A stretch of 64,000 bases of DNA from Microvirga arvi (lineage in GTDB: Bacteria; Pseudomonadota; Alphaproteobacteria; Rhizobiales; Beijerinckiaceae), in the NCBI RefSeq assembly GCF_016892765.1, contig NZ_JAFEMD010000022.1, positions 27,901 through 91,900 on the forward strand, in the 5' to 3' direction. The notes under the pieces were generated by a model. The model was not told the origin of the DNA and did no database searches. It saw only the letters and a program-made list of their open reading frames with translations. This document shows, one piece after another, positions 8,244 to 17,050 of the stretch. Numbering within the stretch: the stretch's first letter is position 1; each line of letters starts with the position of its first letter. The translations under genes and the position numbers were made by a program.

Positions 8244-9347
8244 TCACCTGCTGACTTGGAACAAAAGTGTCAAATCTCCGCCAAGTCCACTTGAGGCGAC
8301 AGGGCGCTTTGAAGCCAGAACGGCCTCGATTTCAGGTGAGGGGAAGCAGCTCTGATAGATCTCAAGCCAGGCGATGCGGTTTGACGGCACGGTTCCGTCG
8401 CCGGGGTAGGGTTCCTGCTTGGCACCCGTGACCCTCTCAAAGTAAGATGGATCGTCAAGGGAGCTCACCACCCGGTTCACCAGCCGGCGCAGGGCCCCAT
8501 TATGCTCGGTATAAAGATCGATACCTCGGTTGCGCGCCAACTCCGCGGTGGCGACCAGCAGTTCTGTTGCGAGGATGTGGTAGTCACGCGCGCGCTTGCC
8601 GCGGTCGATCTCGAGGGGCAGCGTGCCCTCCAGCGTGATCTGCGCAAGGCCAACGCGCGCGCTGTCGATGCCCCATTCGGTCAGGCGCCTGTCGCCGGTG
8701 GCGATGCCCGCCGCGGTTGCGCTCAGGCCCGCCCAATAGCGATGATTGTTACGCCCCGAGATCTCCCTGTTGTTGTCCATGAAGGTGGCCACTTGCTTGC
8801 CCAGTGTATGCAGCCAAGCTTTGACCCGCTTCTTCGGCTCTTCCTCCAACCCTGAGGCATTCTGGATCTGGAGATAGGCCAGTGCGAAGCCTCCGAGAGT
8901 TTGGCCCAGGTTGAACAGGGCCTGCTTCGACCGCATATCGGTCATCGCGTCTGCCGCAGCCCAGCGCTCTAGCCAAGCAAGTGCGCACTGGGCCGCCGCC
9001 GGATTCCTCGGGGCTGAGCGTACATAGTCGTTGGCTATCTTCACCAAAGCTTTAGCGTACGCGCGCAGGGGCTCCACAGCCTTCAGGTAGGTCTCGTTGG
9101 CATTTTCATCAATCGTCGCACGCGAGGTATCACTCTGCTTGTACTTGCTCTGCGTCTCGAGGGTTATCACGGGCGCCCCGGGCGCTTCGCATTCGTATTT
9201 CGGCTTTGCATGGTCATCGCCTTTTACCGTTGCCGGCACCAGATAGCCTGCCCCCTGCGCATAGCTAGGTGCCGTGAGAAGTGGGGCGAGAAGAACCGCA
9301 ATAAGCGACGTGCTGCGCAGAAGCCGCATATCGGAGCTGAGAGGCAT
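8244..9347 (-). CDS. Periplasmic PL5 alginate lyase (AlgL-like)
   Basis: The 367-residue protein has a signal peptide (cleavage near SYAQ, residue 31) and an alpha/alpha-barrel lyase fold. Key residues are readable: the SKY...SRAT segment near 68-78, NNHRYW with His202, Arg249 (EIDRG) and Tyr256 (RARDYH). As I recall, these numbers coincide with the catalytic residues of Pseudomonas aeruginosa AlgL. The enzyme cuts polymannuronate by beta-elimination. No alginate-synthesis genes are nearby, so it serves degradation: it would make oligomers in the periplasm for the AlgQ-like importer. ATG 9347 has AGGA nine bases upstream; a second ATG at 9329 has none. The gene is separately transcribed and convergent with the reductase. 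Confidence 0.88.
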   Translation of the reverse strand: MPLSSDMRLLRSTSLIAVLLAPLLTAPSYAQGAGYLVPATVKGDDHAKPKYECEAPGAPVITLETQSKYKQSDTSRATIDENANETYLKAVEPLRAYAKALVKIANDYVRSAPRNPAAAQCALAWLERWAAADAMTDMRSKQALFNLGQTLGGFALAYLQIQNASGLEEEPKKRVKAWLHTLGKQVATFMDNNREISGRNNHRYWAGLSATAAGIATGDRRLTEWGIDSARVGLAQITLEGTLPLEIDRGKRARDYHILATELLVATAELARNRGIDLYTEHNGALRRLVNRVVSSLDDPSYFERVTGAKQEPYPGDGTVPSNRIAWLEIYQSCFPSPEIEAVLASKRPVASSGLGGDLTLLFQVSR

Positions 9348-9371
9348 ATGAACTGATCCTATTGCAGTTTC

Positions 9372-9400
9372 GTACTTATCTATGCCTGGGTGTACTTATC
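9372..9400. promoter_or_regulatory. Direct repeat in the alginate-lyase promoter region
   Basis: Two exact copies of GTACTTATC start 20 bp apart (9372-9380 and 9392-9400), 25-53 bp upstream of the lyase ATG. Copies two helical turns apart suit a regulator dimer or cooperative binding. No known regulator is assigned. Confidence 0.3.
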
Positions 9401-9476
9401 GCCAGGCTCATTGTTCTGACTCCTTTGGGATCGGATGAGGTTAGATCCTCCCAGGTGAACATTTAGGACCGAGACG

Positions 9477-10313
9477 TCAGACCAGCCCGTAAAAGCGCTG
9501 AGCCGTACCGCCGAAAATAGCGGTCTTTTGATCCTCTGTCAGATGGTCAGTGAGTTCCTGCGCCCATTGCCACCATTGAGGATAGGTGCTGCGCAAGGTG
9601 CACACTGGCCAATCGCTTCCGAACATGAGGCGCTCAGGCCCGAATAGGTCGATAAGGGCTTCGGCGACAGGCTGGAGCGTATCCTTTGAAGGCGGCTTCC
9701 TGCACTCGGTGACGAGGCCTGAAAACTTGCAATGCACATGAGGGATGCTCGCCACTTGCGCCAAATCCCTTCGCCAGGGATCCAGGCGCTCGCCAATGGG
9801 CGGCTTTGCGCCATGGTCAATAACAATCTTCAAGTCTGGATGGCGCTCGATCAAACGCAGGAGATTGGGAAGGTGATGAGGAAGAACCAAGGCATCGAAA
9901 CGCAGGCCAAGATCTGTCAGGGCCCGATAGAAAGGAGACAGTTCGGCCTTCAGCATCCAGTGGTCGTCCGGGATATCCTGCAGCATCGGGCGGACGCCGC
10001 GGAGCAGCTTGTTCAAGGCTAAGCGCTCCAGATCGTCTATGGCATGAGGTGAGAGCATATCGATCCAGCCGACCACTCCTTTAACCTGCGGCTCGGCCTC
10101 CGCAACCGACAGGAGAAACCGGGTTTCCTCCAGGGTCGGAGCTGCCTGGACAAGGACCACGTAATCGATGCCGGCCTGTTCCCAGGACGATCGTACGTCG
10201 TTGATCATGAAATCGCGATAGATGGGGGCAAGATCTGGAGTGAGCCAGCCGTAATCGCCTCGCAACAGCTGCCAGACATGCATATGGGAGTCGATACGCG
10301 GGTGTTGGCTCAT
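9477..10313 (-). CDS. Amidohydrolase-superfamily sugar lactonase (COG3618, L-fuconolactonase-like)
   Basis: The 278-residue TIM-barrel hydrolase has the N-terminal metal motif HMH (residues 10-12), a middle His in VIDHGAKPP and the C-terminal GSDWPVC Asp. It belongs to the group of L-fuconolactonase, L-rhamnonolactonase and 2-pyrone-4,6-dicarboxylate lactonase-like enzymes. Its neighbours (sugar ABC importer, AKR sugar dehydrogenase, FucU) favour hydrolysis of L-fucono-lactone made by the dehydrogenase. The start ATG 10313 lacks an obvious ribosome site, so it may be weakly expressed or read through from the binding-protein gene 156 bp upstream. Other lactones cannot be excluded. Confidence 0.8.
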   Translation of the reverse strand: MSQHPRIDSHMHVWQLLRGDYGWLTPDLAPIYRDFMINDVRSSWEQAGIDYVVLVQAAPTLEETRFLLSVAEAEPQVKGVVGWIDMLSPHAIDDLERLALNKLLRGVRPMLQDIPDDHWMLKAELSPFYRALTDLGLRFDALVLPHHLPNLLRLIERHPDLKIVIDHGAKPPIGERLDPWRRDLAQVASIPHVHCKFSGLVTECRKPPSKDTLQPVAEALIDLFGPERLMFGSDWPVCTLRSTYPQWWQWAQELTDHLTEDQKTAIFGGTAQRFYGLV

Positions 10314-10432
10314 TTCTAACTAAAATCAGTTCGGGCGTGAGAACTCCAAACCTGCCGATCTTCAAAGGATTAGCCCGAAGACATGGTGTTAGGAGTCCTG
10401 GTCGCCGATGGCTGCCCATCTTCGACTGAGCA

Positions 10433-10458
10433 CGGGAGAGGGAATGGACCCTCTCCCG
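10433..10458 (-). terminator. Hairpin after the sugar-binding-protein gene
   Basis: The perfect 10-bp arms CGGGAGAGGG / CCCTCTCCCG surround a 6-nt loop, 11 bp past the stop of the binding-protein gene. There is no T-run, so it probably acts as an mRNA 3' stabiliser or partial terminator ahead of the lactonase gene. Confidence 0.55.
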
Positions 10459-10469
10459 GTAGGCCTCGC

Positions 10470-11411
10470 TCAATCATAGAGAACGGTTGCGATCTTTGGA
10501 TCGCTCATGTTCGACTTGTCGTAGTAGAAGAAGCCGGTGTCGATAACCTTATCAAGCTTCTCGCCCTTGAGTGCTTTCACAGCAGCCTCAACCGTCTTGT
10601 AACCAATGCCAACCGGGTTCTGGGTGATTGCACCCGCCATGAGACCTTCCTGGATCGCCTGCTTCTGCTGCTTGCCGGAATCATAGCCGATAATGACGAT
10701 CTTGCGGTTCATCTCACGGGCGCCGTTGACCACGCCAATCGCCGAGCCTTCGTTGGCGCCGAAGATACCCTTGAGCCGGGGATTGGCTTGGAGAATGGAT
10801 TTCGTGATCTCCGTCGACTTCAGGTGATCGCCGGAGCCATACTGAACGCTCACGATGTTGATCTTCGGATATTTCTCCTTGACCCGGTTCAGGAAGCCGT
10901 CGCGACGGTCGATGCCCGTGCGGCTGGTCTGATCGTGAACCACGAGGGCAACGTCGCCTTCGCCGCCGATCAATTCCGCCATCCTGTCCGCGGCCAATGC
11001 CGCAGCTGCCAGGTTGTTCGTGGTGGCCGTGGTCACAGGAATGTCGCTGTCAACGCCGGAGTCAAAGGCCACGACCGGAATCTTGGCGGCCTGCGCCTTT
11101 CGCAGAAGTGGGATAGCCGCTTGGCTGTCGAGCGCCGCAAAGCCGATCGCCTTGGGATTCTTGGCAAGAGCAGCCGAGAGCATGTCGATCTGCTTGTCGA
11201 CCATGGTCTCACTGTCCGGCCCCTCAAATGTTATGCGCACATTATTGTCCTTGGCAGCCTGCTCGGCTCCGGCCTTGACGGCTTGCCAGAACTGATGCTG
11301 GAAACCCTTCGAGACGAGCGGGATATAAATCTCTTGGGCTGCTGAGGGGCCTGCAAATCCGATCACCGCTGTGATGCCGATCGCACTGAGAAGAATGCGT
11401 CTATTCCACAT
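10470..11411 (-). CDS. RbsB-type periplasmic sugar-binding protein
   Basis: The 313-residue periplasmic binding protein of the ribose/LacI fold has a signal peptide ending near SAAQ (residue 26). The start at 11411 has a textbook AGGAGG six bases upstream. It captures a monosaccharide and delivers it to the RbsC/RbsA-like proteins encoded just upstream in the same minus-strand operon. Context (FucU, L-fucose-type dehydrogenase, lactonase) points to L-fucose or a related 6-deoxy or aldose sugar. Ligand-contact residues cannot be assigned by eye. Confidence 0.88.
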   Translation of the reverse strand: MWNRRILLSAIGITAVIGFAGPSAAQEIYIPLVSKGFQHQFWQAVKAGAEQAAKDNNVRITFEGPDSETMVDKQIDMLSAALAKNPKAIGFAALDSQAAIPLLRKAQAAKIPVVAFDSGVDSDIPVTTATTNNLAAAALAADRMAELIGGEGDVALVVHDQTSRTGIDRRDGFLNRVKEKYPKINIVSVQYGSGDHLKSTEITKSILQANPRLKGIFGANEGSAIGVVNGAREMNRKIVIIGYDSGKQQKQAIQEGLMAGAITQNPVGIGYKTVEAAVKALKGEKLDKVIDTGFFYYDKSNMSDPKIATVLYD

Positions 11412-11534
11412 TTTTTCCTCCTGATTGTGACTCGTGGTCGACCCCGGCGTGCTTGTGATAATCGTGCGCCGGATTGATAAGGCTTCTATGATTTTGTCTG
11501 CTCCTCCATGATCACGAGAGGTGAGGGGAGATCC

Positions 11535-12539
11535 TTAGCTTCTGCGGCGCAGGATATCCGCATAGACGGCGAGAATGATGATGACTCCGGTCACGACCGT
11601 TTGCCATTCCTGGGCCACCGAGAGGATGCGCAGACCGTTCGTAAGGACGCTGATGATCAACGCGCCGATGATCGTTCCAAGGATCGTGCCGCGCCCGCCG
11701 CTCAGGGAGGTGCCGCCAATGACCACGGCCGCAATGGCGTCGAGTTCATAGCCTTGGCCGAGTGCAGGCTGGGCAGAGTTGAGACGCGAGGCGATGATGA
11801 GACCGGCGATGCCGCAGATCCCACCTGAGACCGTATAGACAATGATCTTCCAGAAGTCGGTATTGACGCCCGAGAGACGCACCGCCTCCTCATTCGATCC
11901 GAGTGCGAACGTGTAGCGGCCAAGAGCGGTCCGTGTGAGAACAAGGCTGGAAGCCACCGCAACGACGAACAGGATCAGAACTCCATTGGGAATGGGCAGG
12001 AAAGGCAAGATCGCTCCGATGAAGGATTCCTGCGAGATCATTGAGAAATTGGGTGTATCGTTAAAATAGATCGGCCGGGTCCCCGAGATCACGAGGGCGA
12101 GGCCCTTCAAGAGCATCATCATGCCAAGTGTGGCGATGAAGGGCGGAATTTTCATCTTGGCGATGAGGGTGCCAGACACCGATCCACACAGCGCCCCTGC
12201 CGCAATGGCCGCGAGGATTCCCACTGGCATGGGCAGGCCCCAATAGGTCAGGAACACGCCTGCAATGACCGCGCAGAACGTCATCAAGGTGCCAACCGAC
12301 AAGTCGATTCCGCCAGTGATGATGACGAATGTCGCAGCGACGGCGAGAACACCGTTCACGGCCGTCGCCTGCAGGATCCCGATGAGATTATCAGCCTGGA
12401 GGAAATTCTCGGAGGCGATGCTGAAGACGGCCATGAGAGCGATCAGGCTGGCGAAAGCAAGAAGCTTCTGCCACGCCCCCTGGCTCAACACAGCGGACCT
12501 GATAACGGTCTGGGTTTCCTTTTCTACGATGGTCGTCAC
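11535..12539 (-). CDS. RbsC-type sugar ABC transporter permease
   Basis: The 334-residue inner-membrane permease of the CUT2 (ribose/xylose) family has eight to ten hydrophobic segments and the family signature [11 protein letters not shown] near residues 275-285. Its ATG overlaps the stop of the ATPase gene by 4 bp (ATGA), so the two are translationally coupled. The gap of 123 bp to the binding-protein gene allows a separate ribosome site. It transports the sugar bound by the 10470-11411 product. Confidence 0.9.
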   Translation of the reverse strand: MTTIVEKETQTVIRSAVLSQGAWQKLLAFASLIALMAVFSIASENFLQADNLIGILQATAVNGVLAVAATFVIITGGIDLSVGTLMTFCAVIAGVFLTYWGLPMPVGILAAIAAGALCGSVSGTLIAKMKIPPFIATLGMMMLLKGLALVISGTRPIYFNDTPNFSMISQESFIGAILPFLPIPNGVLILFVVAVASSLVLTRTALGRYTFALGSNEEAVRLSGVNTDFWKIIVYTVSGGICGIAGLIIASRLNSAQPALGQGYELDAIAAVVIGGTSLSGGRGTILGTIIGALIISVLTNGLRILSVAQEWQTVVTGVIIILAVYADILRRRS

Positions 12540-14080
12540 GAGATGGACCCCTTCGTTGCCGCGTTCACATTATCTGCAGTGATACTATGACGCTGTGTTG
12601 CAAGACGCATGATATCCTCCTGCGTCGTTCCCTCGGAAGGCAGCTCGCCTGTCATCCTTCCTTCGCACATCACGGCGATCCGATGGCTCATGCGCAGGAT
12701 CTCGGGCAGCTCGGACGAGATCATCACGATGGCTCGTCCCTGTTCCGCAAGGGCGTTCAGAAGCTTGTAGATTTCATTTTTCGCCCCGATGTCTATGCCG
12801 CGAGTGGGTTCGTCGAAGAACAGGATCTCGCAGTCCCGCGCAAGCCATTTGGCGATCACGATCTTCTGCTGATTGCCGCCCGACAGAAACCGTACCTCCT
12901 GGGCTTCCGAGGGCGTTTTAATCCGCAATCGCCCGATGTAGGAGCGCGCGGTCTCCCGGATGGCTCGTGCCTTGAGGAACACATTCATGGAAAGGAACTT
13001 GCTCAGACAGGGCATGACGATATTGGCCGCCACATCCATGCCTGTTGCAAGCCCGAAGCGCTTTCGATCCTCGGAGAGATAGCCAATGCCGAGCCGCACG
13101 GCGTCCTGTGGCGAGCGGATCGTCACAGGCTGACCTCTGACGATGATCTCTCCGCTATCGATGGGGTCTGCACCAAAGATCGCTCGCGCGACTTCCGTGC
13201 GGCCGGCACCCATGAGACCTGCGAAACCAAGAATTTCGCCTTTCCGCAGCTTGAAGCTGACATCTTGAATAGTGCTGCTTCGCCGCAGATTGCGGACCTC
13301 AAGCACCACCTCATGACTCGACAGGTCGGGAACGTCCGTTTTGGTCTCGGTCAGGCTGCGGCCAACCATCATCGAGATGATCGTATCGACACTCGTCGAA
13401 GCGGTAGGGACCGTGCCGACATATTCGCCATCGCGCATGACGGTGACGCGGTCGGAGATTTCCTCCAGCTCGTCCATCTTATGGGAGATATAGACGATGC
13501 CGACACCCTCGGCCTTGAGCTGGCGGATGATGCTGAACAGCTCCGCAATCTCGGCACTGTTCAAGGCAGCGGTGGGTTCGTCCATGATCAAGACCTTGGA
13601 CCTGAATGACAGGGCTTTGGCGATCTCGACCATCTGCTGTTTGGCCACCGTCAGTCCGCCAACTTCGGCCTGAGGGTCGAGCCTCAGATGCATGCGCTTA
13701 AAGATTTCGGCGGCAGCCCGGTTCAGTGCCTCCTCATCGAGCAGGAGACCCATGGCCCGCTTGGGCTCGCGACCGATAAAGATGTTCTGGGCGGCAGTGA
13801 GATCATTCATCAGGTTCAGCTCCTGATGAATGATGCTGATGCCTAAGTCCTGGGCCGCACGCGGAGAGGGTATATCGACGGGCGTGCCGTCGATGAGGAT
13901 CTCCCCAGCATCCTTGTGATAGATTCCGGCGAGAACCTTCATCAGGGTCGATTTACCGGCGCCGTTCTCTCCCATCAGGGCGTGGACCTCGCCCGCAAAT
14001 AGCTCGAAACGAGCTTTCTTGAGAGCCTTCACGCCTGGGAACGACTTGTCCAGATCCGTGATCGTGACAAGCGGCTTCAT
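12536..14080 (-). CDS. RbsA-type sugar ABC transporter ATPase (two NBDs)
   Basis: The 514-residue protein has two fused nucleotide-binding domains. NBD1 has Walker [10 protein letters not shown] (about 38-46) and Walker B LIMDEP. NBD2 is degenerate at Walker A (GLMGAGRTE), as is normal for RbsA, but keeps the LSGGNQQK signature and ILFFDEP. It energises the importer. The gene is first in the operon ATPase, permease, binding protein (and perhaps lactonase). A GAGAG ribosome site lies eight bases before ATG 14080, directly next to a small inverted repeat. Confidence 0.92.
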   Translation of the reverse strand: MKPLVTITDLDKSFPGVKALKKARFELFAGEVHALMGENGAGKSTLMKVLAGIYHKDAGEILIDGTPVDIPSPRAAQDLGISIIHQELNLMNDLTAAQNIFIGREPKRAMGLLLDEEALNRAAAEIFKRMHLRLDPQAEVGGLTVAKQQMVEIAKALSFRSKVLIMDEPTAALNSAEIAELFSIIRQLKAEGVGIVYISHKMDELEEISDRVTVMRDGEYVGTVPTASTSVDTIISMMVGRSLTETKTDVPDLSSHEVVLEVRNLRRSSTIQDVSFKLRKGEILGFAGLMGAGRTEVARAIFGADPIDSGEIIVRGQPVTIRSPQDAVRLGIGYLSEDRKRFGLATGMDVAANIVMPCLSKFLSMNVFLKARAIRETARSYIGRLRIKTPSEAQEVRFLSGGNQQKIVIAKWLARDCEILFFDEPTRGIDIGAKNEIYKLLNALAEQGRAIVMISSELPEILRMSHRIAVMCEGRMTGELPSEGTTQEDIMRLATQRHSITADNVNAATKGSIS

Positions 14081-14591
14081 GAGCGGCTCTCTAGGTGCAA
14101 CACTGCACCAGAAGTATTGGGGAAGCCATCAGCACTCGCCATACTGGGCGTATCCTGACGCAGCCGAGCGAGGGCGCCGAGACACTCAAGATTCCAGGCC
14201 GCTGCGGTCGTGAGCAGGACTTTGTCCTGTACCCGCATCTGTTCCTCCCGGCCGCCGCCCTTTGACGATCCTTTGCTCTCGACACCATTCGTTCGGCGCC
14301 TTCCGGAACCGGATGGAATTGAGCGTCGGAAGCTTTCTTGTTTTGAGGATGATATTCATGAAGCCAAGGGGCAGGCAACTGGAAATATGGGATCAAGAAA
14401 GAGGGTGGATCAGCAACTGTAACTTTATCTCTTAGCCAGACTAGGGTGATTGGAATCTCAAGCGACTCACTGCCGTTGTTGTCAGCGGCTACAGCGCTTG
14501 CCGGCTCGATGGCAGCGCAATAGGCTTGAACCTCTTCCTCGAAGAGGCCCGCGGGACGAAGGATGCCGAGGGACCTGAATGGAGCAATCAG
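14081..14591. other. Divergent intergenic region of the fucose-type locus
   Basis: About 510 bp separate the ATPase gene (minus) from the AKR gene (plus). The region holds the promoters for both directions but no ORF that I believe. The only clear symmetric element is the 14094-14109 repeat; the part around 14320-14450 is richer in A+T. No regulator gene is linked to this locus. Confidence 0.5.
14094..14109. promoter_or_regulatory. Inverted repeat before the sugar-ATPase ribosome site
   Basis: GGTGCA-ACAC-TGCACC, 14 bp upstream of ATG 14080. It may be an operator or a 5'-leader hairpin beside the ribosome-binding site of the first transporter gene. Confidence 0.3.
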
Positions 14592-15569
14592 ATGTCCATC
14601 GACCCAATCCAGAAGAGCCGGCTCGGACGCACGAACCTTTCGGTCTCCAAGGTCTGTTTCGGCACCTCCTCTTTAGGAGATATGCCGGGGACCTATGGCT
14701 ACGACGTCAGCGAAGACAGGGCTCGAGAGACCGTGCGAGCCATCTTCTCCGGCCCTGTGAATTTTCTCGATACGTCGCGCATCTATGGTTTCGGCCGCAG
14801 CGAGGAACGAATCGGCGATGTCATCCGTGAACGCGGAGGATTGCCGGAAGGATTTGTGCTTTCGACCAAGCTGGATCGCGACCCGAGGACCAACCGCTTC
14901 GATGCCTCGCAGGCGCGGCGCTCCCTGGAGGAGAGCCTCAAGGCTCTCCGGCTCGACCGCATTGACCTCCTGCATCTTCATGATCCGGAGCACGCCGACT
15001 CGCTCGAAGCCACCATCGGCGCGCACGGAGCCCTTCCGGAATTGTTCAAGATGAAGGAGGAGGGGCTGGTCAAAGCCGTCGGGCTTGCCGCAGGACCTGT
15101 GGAGATCATGATGCCACTTCTGCGTGACTGGGACTTCGACGCAATGATTACGCATAATCGTTTCACCTTAGCCAACCGCAATGCGGAGGCGATGATCAGC
15201 TTCGCACATTCCAAGGGAATTTCCGTTCTCAACGCGGCGCCCTATGCGGGCGGTGTTTTGGCAAAGGGCTCCGATTCATACCGACGCTACGTCTACCAAG
15301 AGGCTTCGGAGGGTCAGCTTGACCCCATTCGCCGAATCGAGGCGATCTGCGCCAAGCACGGTGTTCCACCAGGCGCCGTCGCCCTGCAGTTCTCGATGCG
15401 CGACGAGCGGGTAACATCCACGATCTGCGGAGTCAGCAAGCCCGAACGGGTTGTTCAAACGCTCGAATGGGCACGCTGGTCGATTCCCCAGACAGTCTGG
15501 GATGAACTGGCATCTCTGTCTTACTCAACTGACGACCCGGAGGCGAGCCGCCAATACAATCCAGAATAA
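14592..15569 (+). CDS. Aldo/keto reductase, L-fucose (D-threo-aldose) 1-dehydrogenase type
   Basis: The 325-residue AKR has the tetrad visible: Asp and Tyr in FLDTSRIYGFG, Lys in STKLDRD and His in LLHLHDPE. The sequence matches the D-threo-aldose 1-dehydrogenase group, which oxidises L-fucose, D-arabinose or L-galactose to the lactone with NAD(P)+. Start 14592 has GGAG seven bases upstream; an in-frame start at 14526 would add 22 unconserved residues. It lies divergent from the sugar importer and 84 bp ahead of fucU. The product lactone would be opened by the 9477-10313 hydrolase. Confidence 0.85.
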   Translation: MSIDPIQKSRLGRTNLSVSKVCFGTSSLGDMPGTYGYDVSEDRARETVRAIFSGPVNFLDTSRIYGFGRSEERIGDVIRERGGLPEGFVLSTKLDRDPRTNRFDASQARRSLEESLKALRLDRIDLLHLHDPEHADSLEATIGAHGALPELFKMKEEGLVKAVGLAAGPVEIMMPLLRDWDFDAMITHNRFTLANRNAEAMISFAHSKGISVLNAAPYAGGVLAKGSDSYRRYVYQEASEGQLDPIRRIEAICAKHGVPPGAVALQFSMRDERVTSTICGVSKPERVVQTLEWARWSIPQTVWDELASLSYSTDDPEASRQYNPE

Positions 15570-15653
15570 GCCGTCGGTGCGGGTTCTTTGCAGCTTTCTT
15601 GTGCAGCGCCATGTATGGACCCAGACCCTTCAATCAGTCAGGGATTGTCAGCC

Positions 15654-16106
15654 ATGCTGAAAAACATTGATCCTCTCCTATCTCCAGATCTGCTGATGGT
15701 GTTACGCTCAATGGGACATGGCGATGAAATCGCTGTCGTCGACGGCAATTTTCCGGCAGCTGCCATGGCTCGGCGCCTCGTCAGACTCGATGGGCTGCCG
15801 GTAACAGCCGTGACCAATGCAATTCTATCAGTCATGCCTCTCGACGACTTCGTGCCGGAGGCGGCATGGCGCATGGAAGTCGTGGGTGACCCTCAAGCGG
15901 AGCAACCGATCTTCGATGAGTTCCGTGCAATCATTGCGCTTCATGAGGGATCGGCCTTTCACCTTGCGGCTCTTGAGCGTTTTGCCTTCTACGAGCAGGC
16001 CAAGGCTGCATATGCCATCGTTTCAACAGGAGAGACCAGACTTTATGGAAACGTAATTTTGAAGAAAGGTGTTGTTCGCAGTGCATCCCGTCCATCAGGA
16101 GAATGA
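15654..16106 (+). CDS. fucU: L-fucose mutarotase FucU (RbsD/FucU family)
   Basis: The 150-residue protein aligns along its whole length with E. coli FucU: the start MLKNIDPLLSPDLL, the GHGDEI catalytic His, RFAFYEQA, YAIVSTGE, and YGNVILKKGV at the end. It interconverts alpha and beta L-fucose so that the dehydrogenase receives the right anomer. The start is taken at 15654 because the family begins exactly there; a start at 15588 would add 22 residues. It is the second gene of a likely two-gene plus-strand operon. This is the strongest pointer to L-fucose for the whole block. Confidence 0.92.
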   Translation: MLKNIDPLLSPDLLMVLRSMGHGDEIAVVDGNFPAAAMARRLVRLDGLPVTAVTNAILSVMPLDDFVPEAAWRMEVVGDPQAEQPIFDEFRAIIALHEGSAFHLAALERFAFYEQAKAAYAIVSTGETRLYGNVILKKGVVRSASRPSGE

Positions 16107-16506
16107 CGAAGGTCTCTCCTGGGTTCTTCGCGTTCTGCATCCTATGAAGTGACATAGGTTTCCTATCGCATTGGGATAAACGAGCGCTTTAGATAGCCGG
16201 TTCCTTTATTCAGGCACGTAGCGTGGACAGGTCGTTTTGTTTGTCTATGCAAAGGAAGGATCGATATCTAGCCGATCCGGGCGGCAGTCGATTTGGCAGA
16301 CGGTCACTCGCATGTCTCAGACCTCTCTCTACACGGTTGCTGTAAGCCTGGCACTATCCTAAGACAACGAAAAGTGTCTGCTTTTTTACAAAGCTTACAT
16401 ATGTGGCTCAAGCATTGCGGCGGGAAATGCGCGGGTATTGTAAAGCTGGTTAAAGTAATTTAACAGAAGTTCTGCACCTTCAAAGCGGATCTGGGCATCG
16501 AAATAC
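16107..16506. other. 400-bp intergenic region upstream of the Lrp-type gene
   Basis: No credible ORF. A weak repeat at 16096-16121 (CAGGAGA/TCTCCTG) could end the fucU transcript. Near the Lrp gene the sequence is A+T-rich and contains GTTAAA-GTAA-TTTAAC at 16449-16464, about 43 bp before the start codon. That is a candidate autoregulatory site. Confidence 0.4.
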
Positions 16507-16935
16507 ATGGACGAGAAGAATCTTCAGATCCTGCATCTTCTCCAGCAGAATGCCCGGCTTCCGCTTAAAACCCTAGCCGGCAAAGTCGGACTGGCGCGCA
16601 GCTCCGTTCGTGAGCGGATCGCCCGCATGGAAGCGGAAGGCATCATTCTCGGTTATAGGGCCGATGTCCGGCAGGACCATCGGGGAGGAGAGGTCGTTCG
16701 GGCCCTGCTGATGATCCGGCTTGGACGAACGCCGGCCCGCGAGACCGTCTCCCGCATCACGGCTCTTCCAGCCGTCCGCAGATGCCTCTCCGTCAGTGGA
16801 GACTTGGATCTGGTGGTCGAGATTGAAGCAGGTGCCATGTCAGGTCTCAATGCTGCTCGAGACGAGATCGCCCTCATCCCGGAGGTCGCGGATGTCACGA
16901 CGGCGATTATCCTGAAGGATGAGAAACCAGCCTGA
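16507..16935 (+). CDS. Lrp/AsnC-family transcriptional regulator
   Basis: The 142-residue protein has an N-terminal helix-turn-helix (about 4-50, GLARSSVRERIARME) and a C-terminal RAM ligand domain (about 65-138). Proteins of this family sense amino acids and usually control the neighbouring amino-acid gene. It lies 115 bp upstream of the kinase/aminotransferase fusion on the same strand, with a strong palindrome between. Probable role: switch for the fusion enzyme and FAD oxidase in response to their amine or amino-acid substrate. Confidence 0.88.
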   Translation: MDEKNLQILHLLQQNARLPLKTLAGKVGLARSSVRERIARMEAEGIILGYRADVRQDHRGGEVVRALLMIRLGRTPARETVSRITALPAVRRCLSVSGDLDLVVEIEAGAMSGLNAARDEIALIPEVADVTTAIILKDEKPA

Positions 16936-16961
16936 GCGGTGAACATCGACGCCTGAGCCGC

Positions 16962-16988
16962 CAATATGGCGGTCTGGCCGCCATATTG
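16962..16988. promoter_or_regulatory. Perfect palindrome between lrp-type gene and fusion gene
   Basis: Arms CAATATGGCGG and CCGCCATATTG (11 bp, no mismatch) around a 5-nt spacer, 62 bp upstream of GTG 17051. Centre-to-centre spacing of about 16 bp suits a dimeric regulator, the linked Lrp-type protein being the candidate. It could also form an mRNA hairpin; no T-run follows, so it is not a standard terminator. Confidence 0.5.
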
Positions 16989-17050
16989 ACTGGTGCAGCC
17001 GCCTCCCTACCAGTGTCAGATTTCGGGAAACACAAACTTGGAATGCTGCC

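Noticed and set aside
16449..16464. CtrA-type box (TTAA-N7-TTAA) upstream of the Lrp gene
   Set aside because: The spacing is N6, one base short of the CtrA consensus; kept only as a generic inverted repeat.
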